NCBI RefSeq assembly: GCF_963576675.1 | Contig: NC_088918.1 | Location: 55,757,501-55,821,500 of the forward strand | Reading direction: 5' to 3' | Origin: Euphorbia lathyris | Taxonomy: Eukaryota > Streptophyta > Magnoliopsida > Malpighiales > Euphorbiaceae | Length of the DNA stretch: 64,000 nt | Shown here: positions 1 to 11,000 of the stretch, one piece after another | Layout: the number at the start of each line of letters is the position of its first letter | Position numbering within the stretch: the stretch's first letter is position 1 | Notes under the pieces: model-generated | The model's database searches: none | Told to the model about the DNA's origin: nothing | Seen by the model: the letters and a program-made list of their open reading frames with translations, nothing else | Program-made: the position numbers and the translations under genes

Positions 1-3000
1 GTCAGAGGTTTACTTGGTCCAATGGTCGGCATGGGGCGGCTCATGTTGAATGTCGCCTGGATAGAGCTTTGGTGTCTGAGGGCTTTTTAGATTCTTGGGA
101 ATCTATCTCTTGCACAACTTTGGCAAGGTATAGTTCTGATCATTGCCCGATGCTCCTTCATTGCAGAATTGGGGAACCTAGGATGGCTAGATTCAGATTT
201 CATGCCATGTGGACCACTAATGATTCCTTAAAGGGGGTAATTGCTAACCACTGGTCAACATCCCACATCTCTCTCCCTCCTGCACAACTATTATGTCATA
301 AACTTCGCACTCTTAGGCCTATTCTCAGGGATTGGAATAAAAACGTGTTTGGCAGAGTTGATTCTAATATCCACCTGGCTGAAGTTCATCTTGCAGATAT
401 TCAAAAGCAAATTTCAGAACAAGGAGATTCTCCTGAGCTGAGTAGTGTTGCTTCTGCTGCCTGCTCCAACCTTGATTTACAACTTCTTCGGCAAGAGATG
501 ATGTATAGAGAGCAAAGTCGTGTTAAGTGGCTTAAAGAGGGGGATCGGAACACTAGTTTTTTCCAAAGGGCTGCTAGAGTTAGAAAAACTTGGGCCGACA
601 TTCATCATTTGAGGATCGGAGATGAGGGTCCCACTTCTGACACGGTTAGATTATCTGATCATGTAATTGAGTATTTCTCTAATCTCTTCCGTAGTTCTAG
701 AGAGCATATTGATCTTTCTCCAATTAATGAGGTAATTCCTAACTTAGTAACTTCTTTGGAAAATGAGGAATTAACTTCTAAACCTTCCATTGAAACTATT
801 AAAGACACGGTCTTTTCCATGGATCCTGATAGTGCTCCTGGCCCTGATGGTTTTGGGGGAATTTTTTATCGTTTCTTTTGGGATATCATAGGGAAGGATG
901 TTTGCAATATGGTTCAGGCTTTCTTTGATCATGGTTGCGTCCTGCCTGGTTTAAACTCTAGTATTATGGCTTTAATTCCTAAAGTTGCTGAAGCTGACAG
1001 AATTGAGAACTTTCGCCCAATTGTGATGAGTAATTTTGGTTTTAAAATCATCTCAAAAATTCTTGCAGATCGTCTTGCAGTTATTGCTGCAAGGATTGTC
1101 TCTCCCAACCAGTATGGTTTCCTTAAAGGTAGAAGCATTCATCAGTGCATTGCCTTAACTTCAGAGAGAGTTAATATGCTTGACAGAAAATGTTTTGGTG
1201 GACACATGGCCTTAAAAATTGATATTCATAAGGCTTTTGATACTTTAGATTGGAACTTCCTATTAGCTGTGCTGGATTCCTTTGGTTTTTCTCTCACTTT
1301 CAGGGATTGGATCCTAAACATTTTGGCATCTTCTCGTATTTCTGTGATGATTAATGGTTCTCCAAAGGGTTACTTTTCTTGTTCTAGAGGGGTTAGACAA
1401 GGGGACCCCCTCTCTCCTCTTCTGTTTGACATTGCTGAGGATTTTTTCTCTCGTTGGCTTGCTAAGATGGTGAGTGATGGTACTTATTCTCCCATGTATT
1501 ATTCTGGAGGAAATTCTTTTCCCTCTCATCTTCTTTTTGCTGATGACATGCTCATTTTTGGAGTGGCATCCTTGAGCAACTTGCATGCACTCAAGGATTT
1601 CTTTCTGCTCTATGGACAGATCTCCGGTCAGCAGGTTAGTTGGGACAAATCTGCTATCTTTTTTGGTTCTCAGGTGAGTCCTCCGAGGAGGGTTCGTCTT
1701 GCTCACTGTCTTGGCATCCGTTTGGAGTCTCTCCCTTTTAGTTACTTAGGAGTCCCTCTATTCAAAGGAGCTCCAAGAGCTTGTCATCTCAGCAGTCTTA
1801 CTGACAAATTTCTTTCTCAATTTAGCAAGTGGAAAGGTAGCTCTCTCTTCTTTGCAGGGCGTTTAACTCTTATTAAGTCTGCTATTACTGGTTCTCTGGT
1901 TCACTCATTCTTGATCTATAAGTGGCCAGTGGGATTGTTGAATAAGCTCAATAGAAGTGTTAGGAATTTCCTTTGGACGGGTTGTATTGATCAGAGAAAG
2001 CTAATCACGGTTCCCTGGCAGACGTGTTGCAAAAGTTTGGAAGGTGGAGGTTTGGGCATTAAGGACTTTAGGATCTTTAACCAAGCTCTCTTAGGTAAGA
2101 TGCGTTGGGAGTTGATTCAAGGCACCAGTCTTGCTATTTCTCTGATGAAGTCTAGATTTATGGCTGTCTCTGGTTTGCCTAAAGCTACCATTGCTCCTTC
2201 TTCGATTTGGTCCTCTTGTAAGTTTGTTTATTCTTCCATTTGGGACCAGACCTTTTGGTGGATTGGCCAGTCTTCATCGCTTAATTTCTGGACTGATAGG
2301 TGGATCGTACCATCGGTGGCGGACAGATTGGGTCTTGATCATCAGGATAAGCGTTCTTGCTATAATTCTGTTGATGATTTTTTGGTAAATTCGGAGTGGC
2401 TTGGCTTAGGTACTTTACCTTCAGTTGTTCAAGACAGTATTCGATCTATTCACCGGGGTAGAGATGATGTTGATTTTTGCGCTTGGCAGCCTTCTACGAA
2501 AGGTATTTTCTCTGCCAAAGAGTACTATTCGGTTCTCAGTCCTAGTTCCTCATCGGTGGACTGGTATAAATTTGTTTGGAATGCCCACACTCCCCCTTCT
2601 CGTTCCTTCACTTTCTGGAGAATTTTGCATGGACGGGTTCCAACTCATGACCTCTTGCAGCGTCTTGGATTCTCCATTGCCTCTCGTTGTGCTCTATGTG
2701 GTAGGGATGTTGAGTCCATTAACCATTTATTCATTAGCTGTTCTTTTGCAGATTCTCTTTGGAGGGCCATTGAGACTCATTTTGACTGCTATTTACCTCG
2801 TTATTCCCAATTCATCCACTTCTTCAACACTCTTCGTTGCATTCATTTTAGCTCTCAGGTGTCGATGATTTGGCGTGTTGCCGCTGTCACTTGCATCTGG
2901 TTAATATGGCATTGCAGGAATGAAGCAATCTTTAAGGAAGTTTCTCCTTCTATTCAACACTCGAAGATCACCCTCTTTCGAATGATTCGGGAGTCATTGG

Positions 3001-3774
3001 CCACTTCTAAAGGTTTTTGCTCTTCTCAGAGAGATGCTGCTATCTTATCGCGCCTTCTGGCTTCGCCTAGGCCGCCTCCTGCTCCCAACATTATTCCGGT
3101 CCATTGGCTTAAACCTCCTCCGGGATGGGTTAAAGTCAATGTGGACGGCTCTGCCTTTGGCACTCCTGGCGAGGCAGGAGCGGGTGGCATTTTTCGCAAC
3201 TATCGTGGCTTTCCCAAAGGTTGTTTTGCTTTTTCTACCCCTCCTTCTTTTGCTTATATGGCTGAATTAAGAGCCGCTATTTTTGCAATTGAACTTGCTT
3301 GGGAGAAAAATTGTCTTCAGCTTTGGGTTGAGTCAGACTCAATGTACGTAGTTAATCTGCTTAGACACCGCTCTATGGATGTCCCTTGGAGTATTCGGCA
3401 AGAGTGGTTGCATTGTCTCAGCATTTGCTCTAGAATGAACATTATCTTTTCACACATCTTTAGGGAAGGAAATAGAGTTGCTGATGCACTGGCAAAGTTT
3501 GGAGTCTCTTCCTCCGTGATCAATTGGTGGCCTTCAGCTCCTGCTTTTTGCCACAGGTTTATCAATGATGACATTTTTAATATTTCACATTTGCGTTTTT
3601 CTTGACTTTTCCTATCTTTTCTCCTCCCCTTTCTTTTGTTTGTTCTCCTTCCTCTTCTCTTGTTCATACACTCACTTTTCTTTTATTTATATATTGTGGG
3701 TTTGTCAGTTCTTGGGCCATGGGTGCTCACCCCGCCCAAGTTCTGTCTCGTCCCAATTTCTATCAAAAAAAAAA
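1..3774 (+). mobile_element. L1-type LINE retrotransposon, 5' end outside window
   Basis: Non-LTR retrotransposon: one long ORF2, a short 3' UTR (3606-3764) and a terminal A run at 3765-3774. It enters the window inside the endonuclease domain, so its 5' end and target duplication cannot be tested. Its RNase H and reverse transcriptase differ clearly from the LINE at 5575-12188, so it belongs to another plant L1 family. Confidence 0.9.
3..3605 (+). CDS. LINE ORF2 (partial): endonuclease C-terminus, reverse transcriptase, RNase H
   Basis: Encodes the polyprotein that nicks target DNA and reverse-transcribes the element. The frame is open from base 3, so no start codon is claimed. Visible in order: the end of an AP-type endonuclease (RFTWSN near base 9, RLDRAL near 54), the RT fingers motif SAPGPDGF near 830, RQGDPLSPLLF near 1395, the catalytic FADD at 1536-1547, a zinc-binding zf-RVT segment (CALCGRD...HLFISC, about 2690-2740), and a C-terminal plant-type RNase H beginning VNVDGSAFG near 3135. 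There is no stop or frameshift over 1,200 codons, unusual among the elements here and suggesting a young copy. The missing N-terminus would hold the first half of the endonuclease; ORF1 is outside the window. Confidence 0.92.
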   Translation, partial: QRFTWSNGRHGAAHVECRLDRALVSEGFLDSWESISCTTLARYSSDHCPMLLHCRIGEPRMARFRFHAMWTTNDSLKGVIANHWSTSHISLPPAQLLCHKLRTLRPILRDWNKNVFGRVDSNIHLAEVHLADIQKQISEQGDSPELSSVASAACSNLDLQLLRQEMMYREQSRVKWLKEGDRNTSFFQRAARVRKTWADIHHLRIGDEGPTSDTVRLSDHVIEYFSNLFRSSREHIDLSPINEVIPNLVTSLENEELTSKPSIETIKDTVFSMDPDSAPGPDGFGGIFYRFFWDIIGKDVCNMVQAFFDHGCVLPGLNSSIMALIPKVAEADRIENFRPIVMSNFGFKIISKILADRLAVIAARIVSPNQYGFLKGRSIHQCIALTSERVNMLDRKCFGGHMALKIDIHKAFDTLDWNFLLAVLDSFGFSLTFRDWILNILASSRISVMINGSPKGYFSCSRGVRQGDPLSPLLFDIAEDFFSRWLAKMVSDGTYSPMYYSGGNSFPSHLLFADDMLIFGVASLSNLHALKDFFLLYGQISGQQVSWDKSAIFFGSQVSPPRRVRLAHCLGIRLESLPFSYLGVPLFKGAPRACHLSSLTDKFLSQFSKWKGSSLFFAGRLTLIKSAITGSLVHSFLIYKWPVGLLNKLNRSVRNFLWTGCIDQRKLITVPWQTCCKSLEGGGLGIKDFRIFNQALLGKMRWELIQGTSLAISLMKSRFMAVSGLPKATIAPSSIWSSCKFVYSSIWDQTFWWIGQSSSLNFWTDRWIVPSVADRLGLDHQDKRSCYNSVDDFLVNSEWLGLGTLPSVVQDSIRSIHRGRDDVDFCAWQPSTKGIFSAKEYYSVLSPSSSSVDWYKFVWNAHTPPSRSFTFWRILHGRVPTHDLLQRLGFSIASRCALCGRDVESINHLFISCSFADSLWRAIETHFDCYLPRYSQFIHFFNTLRCIHFSSQVSMIWRVAAVTCIWLIWHCRNEAIFKEVSPSIQHSKITLFRMIRESLATSKGFCSSQRDAAILSRLLASPRPPPAPNIIPVHWLKPPPGWVKVNVDGSAFGTPGEAGAGGIFRNYRGFPKGCFAFSTPPSFAYMAELRAAIFAIELAWEKNCLQLWVESDSMYVVNLLRHRSMDVPWSIRQEWLHCLSICSRMNIIFSHIFREGNRVADALAKFGVSSSVINWWPSAPAFCHRFINDDIFNISHLRFS

Positions 3775-5560
3775 TTATTATCTCCACGAACGCAAATTAT
3801 TTTAACAGAAATTTTTAATGTCTATTAAAAAGAAGTGAGGGTTATGATTAGAGATGAAAATATGCAAAGGAGAGTTATGATTAGAGATCAAAATAATTTT
3901 ATGCTAAACAAAACAATCATTCCATTTGCAAGATTTGATAGTCTTATTACTCCTACAAAGCAAATCAATTCTAATTACTTCTAATACTCCTTTTTTGCTA
4001 CTAAATACGTAGGCATAAACATTTTCCTTGGCAAAATTTTATCTATTGAATTCTTATCTCATCCTAATTCTTTTTGTTACCTTCATTTATAATTTATAAT
4101 TGTTATTTGAGCCTTGGGGAATAAAAAATTTGGACAATTTTTTAATAGACGTGTGTTTGATGGGTTGTTTCGGACAATTTTTTACTATACAAAAGAATTT
4201 GTTTGAGTTGGAGTATCTTGCGAGAGGGACGTGTGTTTGATAGGTCGTTATCTCTAAAAGAACATTGTAATACAACATGCTTTAATCGATAAAGACTATT
4301 CTAAACCTTTTCTTGATTTAATAGTAGTTGGGATATATATGTAGCAGAACGACTACAGTTTATACTAGACTTGTCCACAGTTATAAGTACCTGACCGCCC
4401 TGCCTAGACCAATATCTCTTGGACCAGGCTTAGACAATGAAAATTGACCTTAGGTCGAGTCCAACCTAGGCCAGTTAAAGCCCGTCTATATTTTGGGTGG
4501 ATTTGGGATTGATAAAAATAGCACGGACCTGTCCAGTCCGGTCCGCCTATTAATATTAATTAATAAAGTAATAAATTTATATATTAAATATTTACTTTTA
4601 GATATAAACTAGGTTTACACCCGTGCAATGCACAGGCTATATCATTTATTATTTTATATTATTAAGATTTTAATCAATATTTTAGAAATAGAGTAACTTT
4701 TTAAACAAAAATCTTAATACAATAAGTATTTTCTTCAAATATAATTTATAAAATTTAGTATGAAAATATAATAAAATCAGCAATACATAAGATATAAAAA
4801 AAATATATAAATAGTACATAAGTATTAATTTAAAAAGTAATTTATCAATTCTTTTTTTATCAATCTATTACAAACTTTTTAACTAAAAATATGTAATTTA
4901 ACCTTCTGGATTTCCTCTTATGAGCAATAATTTTTCGGATGGCGCATGTGAAGAGATTTTGTTAGTTCTACACATGAGAAATAGATATTCAATACTTGCA
5001 TTAATAAAATCTATAGAGATAGAACACAAATTTCCATCTTGATAATAAGTTTTTTGGACGACAAACTAAATGAACTCCGTGATGTTTGCATTCAGTTTTT
5101 CATTAGCCTTATTAGGCTGCTACCCGAGATGCATACCGAGTTGATGCATTAAGCATCATTGACTACCAAAATAACTAAAAAAACAAAAATAACACATTGT
5201 CAATTGATAAAATAGAGTTGAGACAAACAATTTTATTAATTACACATGGTTAAATATTTTTCTTGATTTATTCCTTACATCTCAAAGCTCAAACAAATAA
5301 AATTGCCTCAATTACATTTAGACAGAATTCACAGAAACATAACCAACCTTTTTTTTTTTTTTTTTTGCTTAATTTAATTCCATTAAAAACACATCTTTTT
5401 CATCCTTTTTGGAAGTTTTGTGGATCTAATTTGCGTGTCTCCTCTCGCTCCTCTAAGCTTTCATATCTTACTTGAATCTCTGGATTATAAAAAAAAAACA
5501 GTGAACATAAAATTGAAAACCCCTCAAATACAAAAAAGAACTATGTAATGAGGTTTTAAA
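3775..5560. other. AT-rich intergenic spacer with degraded repeats
   Basis: No credible gene. At 4370-4560 there is a stretch rich in GGCCTAGG/GGTCCG-like words resembling one at 27930-28050, and at 4605-4640 a segment containing CCGTGCAATGCAC that partly recurs near 12255-12285. Both look like old dispersed repeats. A T run lies at 5348-5366. Confidence 0.5.
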
Positions 5561-5574
5561 ACATTGAAAAAAGA
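5561..5574. repeat. Target site duplication of LINE, 5' copy
   Basis: ACATTGAAAAAAGA here is identical to 12189-12202, directly after the LINE poly(A). Three further A bases upstream could belong to the duplication but cannot be told from the tail. Confidence 0.9.
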
Positions 5575-5920
5575 AATCTTCTCTCTCTCAGATCTGTTGT
5601 CATGGTGAAGAATTTTTATGAAGATTGAGAGTTTTGAGATCTATCTCTTCTCTTTTAGATCTTTCTCTCTCTTTTAGATCTATCTTCTCTTTTTCAGATC
5701 TGGCTTCTCTCTCTCAGATCTGTTGTCATGGTGAAGAATTTTTATGAAGATGGAGAATTTTGAGATCTATCTTCTCTCTCTCAGATCTATTTCTCTCTTT
5801 TAGATCTTTTTTCTCTCTTTTAGATCTATCCTCTCTCTCTCAGATCTATTTCTCTCTTTTATATCTTTTTCTCTCTTTTAGATCTATCTCCTCTCTCTCT
5901 CTCTCTCTCGGCTAGGGTTC
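5575..5920 (+). promoter_or_regulatory. LINE 5' UTR with repeated AGATCT / CT-rich modules
   Basis: The stretch consists of CT runs punctuated by the palindrome AGATCT, which I count 12 times between 5589 and 5890. A segment containing GATCTGTTGTCATGGTGAAG occurs at 5591 and again at 5717, so a unit of about 126 bp is duplicated. Internal LINE promoters lie in the 5' UTR, so a promoter role is likely, but no TATA box is evident. Confidence 0.6.
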
Positions 5921-8008
5921 ATGGTAAAGCGTGTTAGGGATAGATCTAGGGAGAGGGGGGCTGTGGCCGGCGAGGGGGGGTCGGATCTGGAGGGGATTTG
6001 CGGCAAGGAAGGGGGCGGTGGCCTGGTGGTTTGGGGCGAGAAGGGTGAGGCAAGTTTTGTTGGCGGCGAGCGTGCACCTGGTGTAGATCGGGGCGGGGCG
6101 CTTGGCGGGGTGGAGGCAGGGGAATCCAGGGGCGTCGGTAGGGATCTCGTGGGCATGGATGGTGCGTCGGCAGGGTTCTCGCGGGCGCCGCCCGTGCGGC
6201 TGGGGACGGATCTTTGCGATCCACAGGCGGCAGATTCGACAAGGTTGTCGCGGCTGGGTGCGGATCAATGGGAGATACGGGCGGCTGGGTTTTCTGATGC
6301 CGGGGGTAAGGCTCCCCCAATCTCGAGGGGAGAAGTGGGGCCGGGGGTGCCTAGCGCAGGGCTATGCGCCGATAGTGCCGGGCACTGCCCAGGCGCTGCC
6401 GGCTCCTCGGTCGGGCAGTGGGCTGGGGCTGTCGGTGTAGTGCCTTGCGCGGGATCCTCTCCTCCGGGCTGTGAGGGGCAGGCAGGGGCTACGATGGGGA
6501 GGCAGGCTGCCTCGGGTCTGGATGTTTCTAATAATTCGGGAAGGGTGGGTGTTGTAGGAGTAGCTCATGGGAAGACGGTCTCCCCCAGACCTAGGGTTCA
6601 GATGAGCGAGATTGGTAAAAAATCTTGGAAGGACACGGTCATGGGGGTGGCTGAGGAAGAGCCGGTTTTAGAGGAAGTTTTAATGGTGGGAGATTCTGAT
6701 GATATGTTCTCGGATTCTGATGAGGAAGATAATGGCCAGGAGGATCCTCTCTGTCCGGTCATTAGACTTTCCGCTGCAGAGAAGCGTGAGCTTAGAGAGA
6801 AGTGGAAGGTGTCTTTGATTGTTACTGTCCTGGGTAAGCGAATTAGTTTTAACTATTTTGCCCAAAGAATACAAGCGCAGTGGGCAAGGAAAGGTAAAGT
6901 CAGTATTACTGACCTGGAAAATGACTACTATGTCATTAAATTTACTAGGGTTGAGGATTATAATTCGGTTATCAAGGGAGGCCCATATATCATTTCCAAT
7001 CATGTTTTGGCCTTAAGGCCTTGGGTTCCTAATTTTAATCCTCACGACTGTTCGGTTAACAGGATCTTGACTTGGGTAAGATTCCCGGGCCTTCCCATTG
7101 AGTACTACAGTGAAAACTTTCTGAGTAAAATAGGAGGTTTGGTTGGTAAGGTCCACCATGTGGACAAGACTACAATTGGGGCCATTAGGGGTAAGTTTGC
7201 TAGGGTATGTATAGATGTTGATCTGGCTAAACCTTTACTTTCTAAGTTCTGTGTTCAGGATAAAGTGTTCTTTATTGAGTATGAAGGTTTACATAACATC
7301 TGTTATCATTGTGGCATGTATGCTCATTCTCAGGAGGGTTGCCCTAAAAGGGAGAGGGTTGTTATAGAGAGGGTTGAGAGTAGTGTGCGGATTACTGGAG
7401 GGAACCAGGGGTATGAAGGGAACTTTGGTCCCTGGATGGTGGCAAAGAGGCCCGCTAGACGTAGGAATCAACCTGCAGTGGTTCACAATCGTCCTCCTGA
7501 TATCAACACAAATTCTAAGTCCCTTTCTCCTAAAGCTACTGTTATTCCAAATGTCAAGGAGAAGCCTGTCCTCAAAGCTAGAAAGGAGGCTGGGGTTTCT
7601 TCAGTAGCCTTGCCTGGGTCCAGATTTGGGGCCCTGATGATTGAGGAAGTTCAAGAGTCAGACCAAGATGAGAATCATATGGATGAGAGTATTCCAGGAT
7701 TAGAGTCTGTAGATCCAGTCGAGAAGGTGGTTGAATCTGTGAACCCACTTTTTGTCTCTAAGGATGAAGCCCAGGGGGGGACCCTGACCCTTGCAGCTAG
7801 AAGGATGAAGAATTCAAATGAGGTTAGTATTCCTGTTCCTGGTATTGATCCTGGGATTGGGAAATCTATGGGAGTTAACAAAACTAATATGAAAAAGCTT
7901 AAAGGAAAACAAAAAAGTGGCCTTAACACTTTGGCGTTTCCAGATAAGAGGGGGCCCGGGGGTACCTCGGTAAGGCTCTCAGGAGCCCCTAGTAAATACC
8001 TAGCTTAG
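5921..8008 (+). CDS. LINE ORF1: DUF4283 / zinc-knuckle RNA-binding protein
   Basis: Gag-like nucleic-acid-binding protein of plant L1 elements, 695 residues from an ATG directly after the CT-rich leader. The first 200 residues are Gly/Ala-rich and encoded by GC-rich DNA unlike the rest. The middle, about residues 290-430, matches the DUF4283 pattern (YFAQRIQAQW, VLALRPWVPNFNP, TWVRFPGLPIEYY). A CX2CX4HX4-5C zinc knuckle (CYHCGMYAHSQEGC) starts at 7301. The C-terminus is charged and low in complexity. No stop interrupts it. ORF2 starts 31 bases after its stop. The family role is chaperoning the element RNA; that role is taken from the family, not seen here. Confidence 0.9.
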   Translation: MVKRVRDRSRERGAVAGEGGSDLEGICGKEGGGGLVVWGEKGEASFVGGERAPGVDRGGALGGVEAGESRGVGRDLVGMDGASAGFSRAPPVRLGTDLCDPQAADSTRLSRLGADQWEIRAAGFSDAGGKAPPISRGEVGPGVPSAGLCADSAGHCPGAAGSSVGQWAGAVGVVPCAGSSPPGCEGQAGATMGRQAASGLDVSNNSGRVGVVGVAHGKTVSPRPRVQMSEIGKKSWKDTVMGVAEEEPVLEEVLMVGDSDDMFSDSDEEDNGQEDPLCPVIRLSAAEKRELREKWKVSLIVTVLGKRISFNYFAQRIQAQWARKGKVSITDLENDYYVIKFTRVEDYNSVIKGGPYIISNHVLALRPWVPNFNPHDCSVNRILTWVRFPGLPIEYYSENFLSKIGGLVGKVHHVDKTTIGAIRGKFARVCIDVDLAKPLLSKFCVQDKVFFIEYEGLHNICYHCGMYAHSQEGCPKRERVVIERVESSVRITGGNQGYEGNFGPWMVAKRPARRRNQPAVVHNRPPDINTNSKSLSPKATVIPNVKEKPVLKARKEAGVSSVALPGSRFGALMIEEVQESDQDENHMDESIPGLESVDPVEKVVESVNPLFVSKDEAQGGTLTLAARRMKNSNEVSIPVPGIDPGIGKSMGVNKTNMKKLKGKQKSGLNTLAFPDKRGPGGTSVRLSGAPSKYLA

Positions 8009-8039
8009 GGTAGGGGTGTGGTCAGTTGTCCTCCTTTCT

Positions 8040-11000
8040 ATGGATTTGTTATTTTGGAATGTTAGGGGTGCGGCTAGCAAGGCTACCCGTATCTATATTA
8101 ATGATCTTATTAAGCAGTTTAATCCATCTTGTTTTGCTCTTTTGGAAACTAAGATTAGTGGTGAGAAAGCAGATGAGGTGGTTAAGAAGTTTAAGAACTG
8201 GCACTGTGTTAGATCGGAGGCAACTGGCCGGGCTGGGGGGATTTGGCTTTTTTGGAGGCCAGATCGGATTCATTTTGATATTCTTAGCATGGATAAGCAG
8301 TTCATTCATTGTAAAGTGAGTATTTCCGGCAATACTCCCTTTTTTATTACCCTTGTGTATGCTGACCCTATCTTGTCTAATCGAAAACGGCTCTGGGAGG
8401 TTCTCTATTCTATGAGTGTCAGCATTTCGGAGCCCTGGTTTGTGGCGGGTGACTTCAATGATATCGCCTTTATGAGTGATCAGAGAGGGGGATCCAATCA
8501 TTATGTTAATCGATGTCTGCATCACAAGAATAGTATGGATTTATGTGGGCTTTCCGATCTGGGGGCTTCTGGTCATAAATTCACTTGGAAGCGTAATAAT
8601 ACTTTTGTTCGATTGGACAAAGTCTACGCTAATGTTTTAGCTCTAACTTCCTTCCCCGAGTGCTCTGTGTTGAACCTCCCGTTCCGTCATTCGGATCATT
8701 GTCCTATTTTGTTTAGACTTTTGAGAGGTAAGCATCCTAGGGGTAAGAGACCGTTCCGGTATCAGTTGGCTTGGGAGTCCCATCCTAAGTTTAAAGAGTT
8801 CGTTCATGAGAGTTGGAGACCTCATTCGTATGTACTGCAAGCTGCTGAAGGGTTCAGGAATAAGGTGCAGGGGTGGAATAGGAATGTGTTTGGGCATATT
8901 ATCAGAAGGAAGAACAAGTTATTAAAGAGGATGGAGGGCATTCAACGCAGGTTGGAGGGGAGGTTTGATCATAGCCTTGAGGGCCTCCTCAGAACCCTTC
9001 AGAAGGAGCTGGAGGCTGTGCTTAGGCAGGAGGAGTTCCTTTGGTTCCAGAAGTCTCGGAAGTCCTGGATTAGAGATGGGGATCGTAATACCAAATACTT
9101 CCATCTCTCTACCCTGATCAGAAGGCAGAGAAATAGAATTGAGGCCATTAAGGATTCTAATGGTGATTGGGTTTATGAAGATGAGGTTATTCGGAACTTA
9201 GCCCTGGATTTCTACAGAGAGCTGTTCAAAGAGGAACCTGTTCTTTTGGAGAGGGCTCACTCTATTGCTACATTTCCTTTAATCAGTGAGGATTGTAGTT
9301 AGGAGGCCTTTCAACCTATTTCCCGAAAAGAGATTGACCAAGCTATCTTCAGCATTGGGGCTTCTAAAGCTCCTGGGATTGATGGTCTTCCGGCGGGCTT
9401 TTACCATAAGCATTGGGATGTAGTGAAGGAAGGCATCTATAATTTTGTCTTGGGGTGTTCAGTGGTTCGAAGGATATTGAGCTGGTTAATAGAACCCTCC
9501 TGGTTCTGATTCCTAAGATTGATAAGCCTTCTTCCTTTTTGCATATGAGACCTATCAGTCTTTGTAATGTTCTTTACAAAACTGTTACAAAGATTGTGGC
9601 TAATAGAATCCGTGGCATTCTTCCTGCGATCATTTGTCAGAATCAGGGTAGCTTTGTGCCTGGTAGACAAATGATGGATAATGTGGTGATCGCCCAAGAG
9701 ATGGTCCACACGATGAAGATTAGGAAGGGGAGGAAAGGCATTGTGGCTCTGAAGCTGGATTTAGAGAAGGCCTATGATCGAATTAATTGGGATTTCTTGA
9801 TGGAGAGCCTTGAGAGAGCTAGAATCCCGGACAGCTGGAGAAGTTTAATTAAGGTATGTATTTCTTCTCATGTGTTTCAAGTTATGGTCAATGGGGATAT
9901 GTCGGAGGAATTTTCCCCGGGCAGAGGAATCCGTCAGGGGGATCCTATGAGCCCTTTCCTTTTTGTTATTGCTATGGAGAGGCTCTCTCACCTGATTCAG
10001 GATGCGATTGATAATGGGAGTTTCCACCCTGTGGCGATCAACAGCTTCTGTCCCCAGGTGACTCACTTATTCTTTGCAGATGATGTCCTTATCTTTCTTG
10101 AGGGTAATGAGGAGCAGTTGAGAGTCATTATGGATATTCTAGATTGTTTTTGTTCGGCCTCTGGGCAGAAGCTTAATATCCAGAAATCTAGGATGATGTG
10201 CTCTAAGAATATGAATCAGAGAGTCTGTAAGAGATTAAGTGATCTCTCAGGTATTTCTCTTACTGATTCTCTTGGGAAGTATCTGGGCGTTCCCCTCCAT
10301 AGTGAGCGTGTGTCTAAAGGCTCCTTCAAAGAGACTTTGGATAAAGCTAATTCGAAGTGTGCCACTTGGAAAGCCAAGACTTTGTCTCTCGCTGGCCGCC
10401 TCACGTTAATTCAATCTGTTAATTGTGCTGCTCCCAATCACATCATGCAGGCTTGTAAGCTTCCGGATCCTGTGCTTAATGATCTTGACAAGATTAACCG
10501 TAGGTTCCTATGGGGGGAAGCTGCGGAGGGCAGGAAGATCCATCTTGTGCCTTGGAGTGAGGTTTGCCAGCCTAAAGATTCTGGGGGTCTGGGTATTAGG
10601 AAAGCAAAGGACAATAATAAAGTTTTATTAATGAAACTCTTTTGGCGTATGTGGCAAAACCCCTCCTCTCTTTGGGTTCGCCTCCTTTGTGGTAAGTATC
10701 GGAAAGACAAAATCTTCGGGGGCCCGAAAAAGAGAGTTGCTAATTGTTCCTTCCTCTGGAAAGGACTTAGTGCTGTGTTTGATGAGTTCTGCTTGGGAGT
10801 TGGCCTGGAGGTGGGGAATGGTAAGTCCATTAGTTTCTGGTTTGATAACTGGATTGGGGATAAACCGTTAATTGAGGTGTGTTCTTCCCCCCCGCCTAGT
10901 GATATACGCAACTGGAGGATTGCCGATGTGGTTGACTCGGAAGGGGACTGGATCTGGTCAAAGTTTGATACTTTCTTTAGCCTTGAGACTCTCCTTAGAA

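Noticed and set aside
5884..6320. Pro-rich minus-strand frames opposite LINE ORF1
   Set aside because: Mirror images of the Gly-rich GC-rich start of ORF1.
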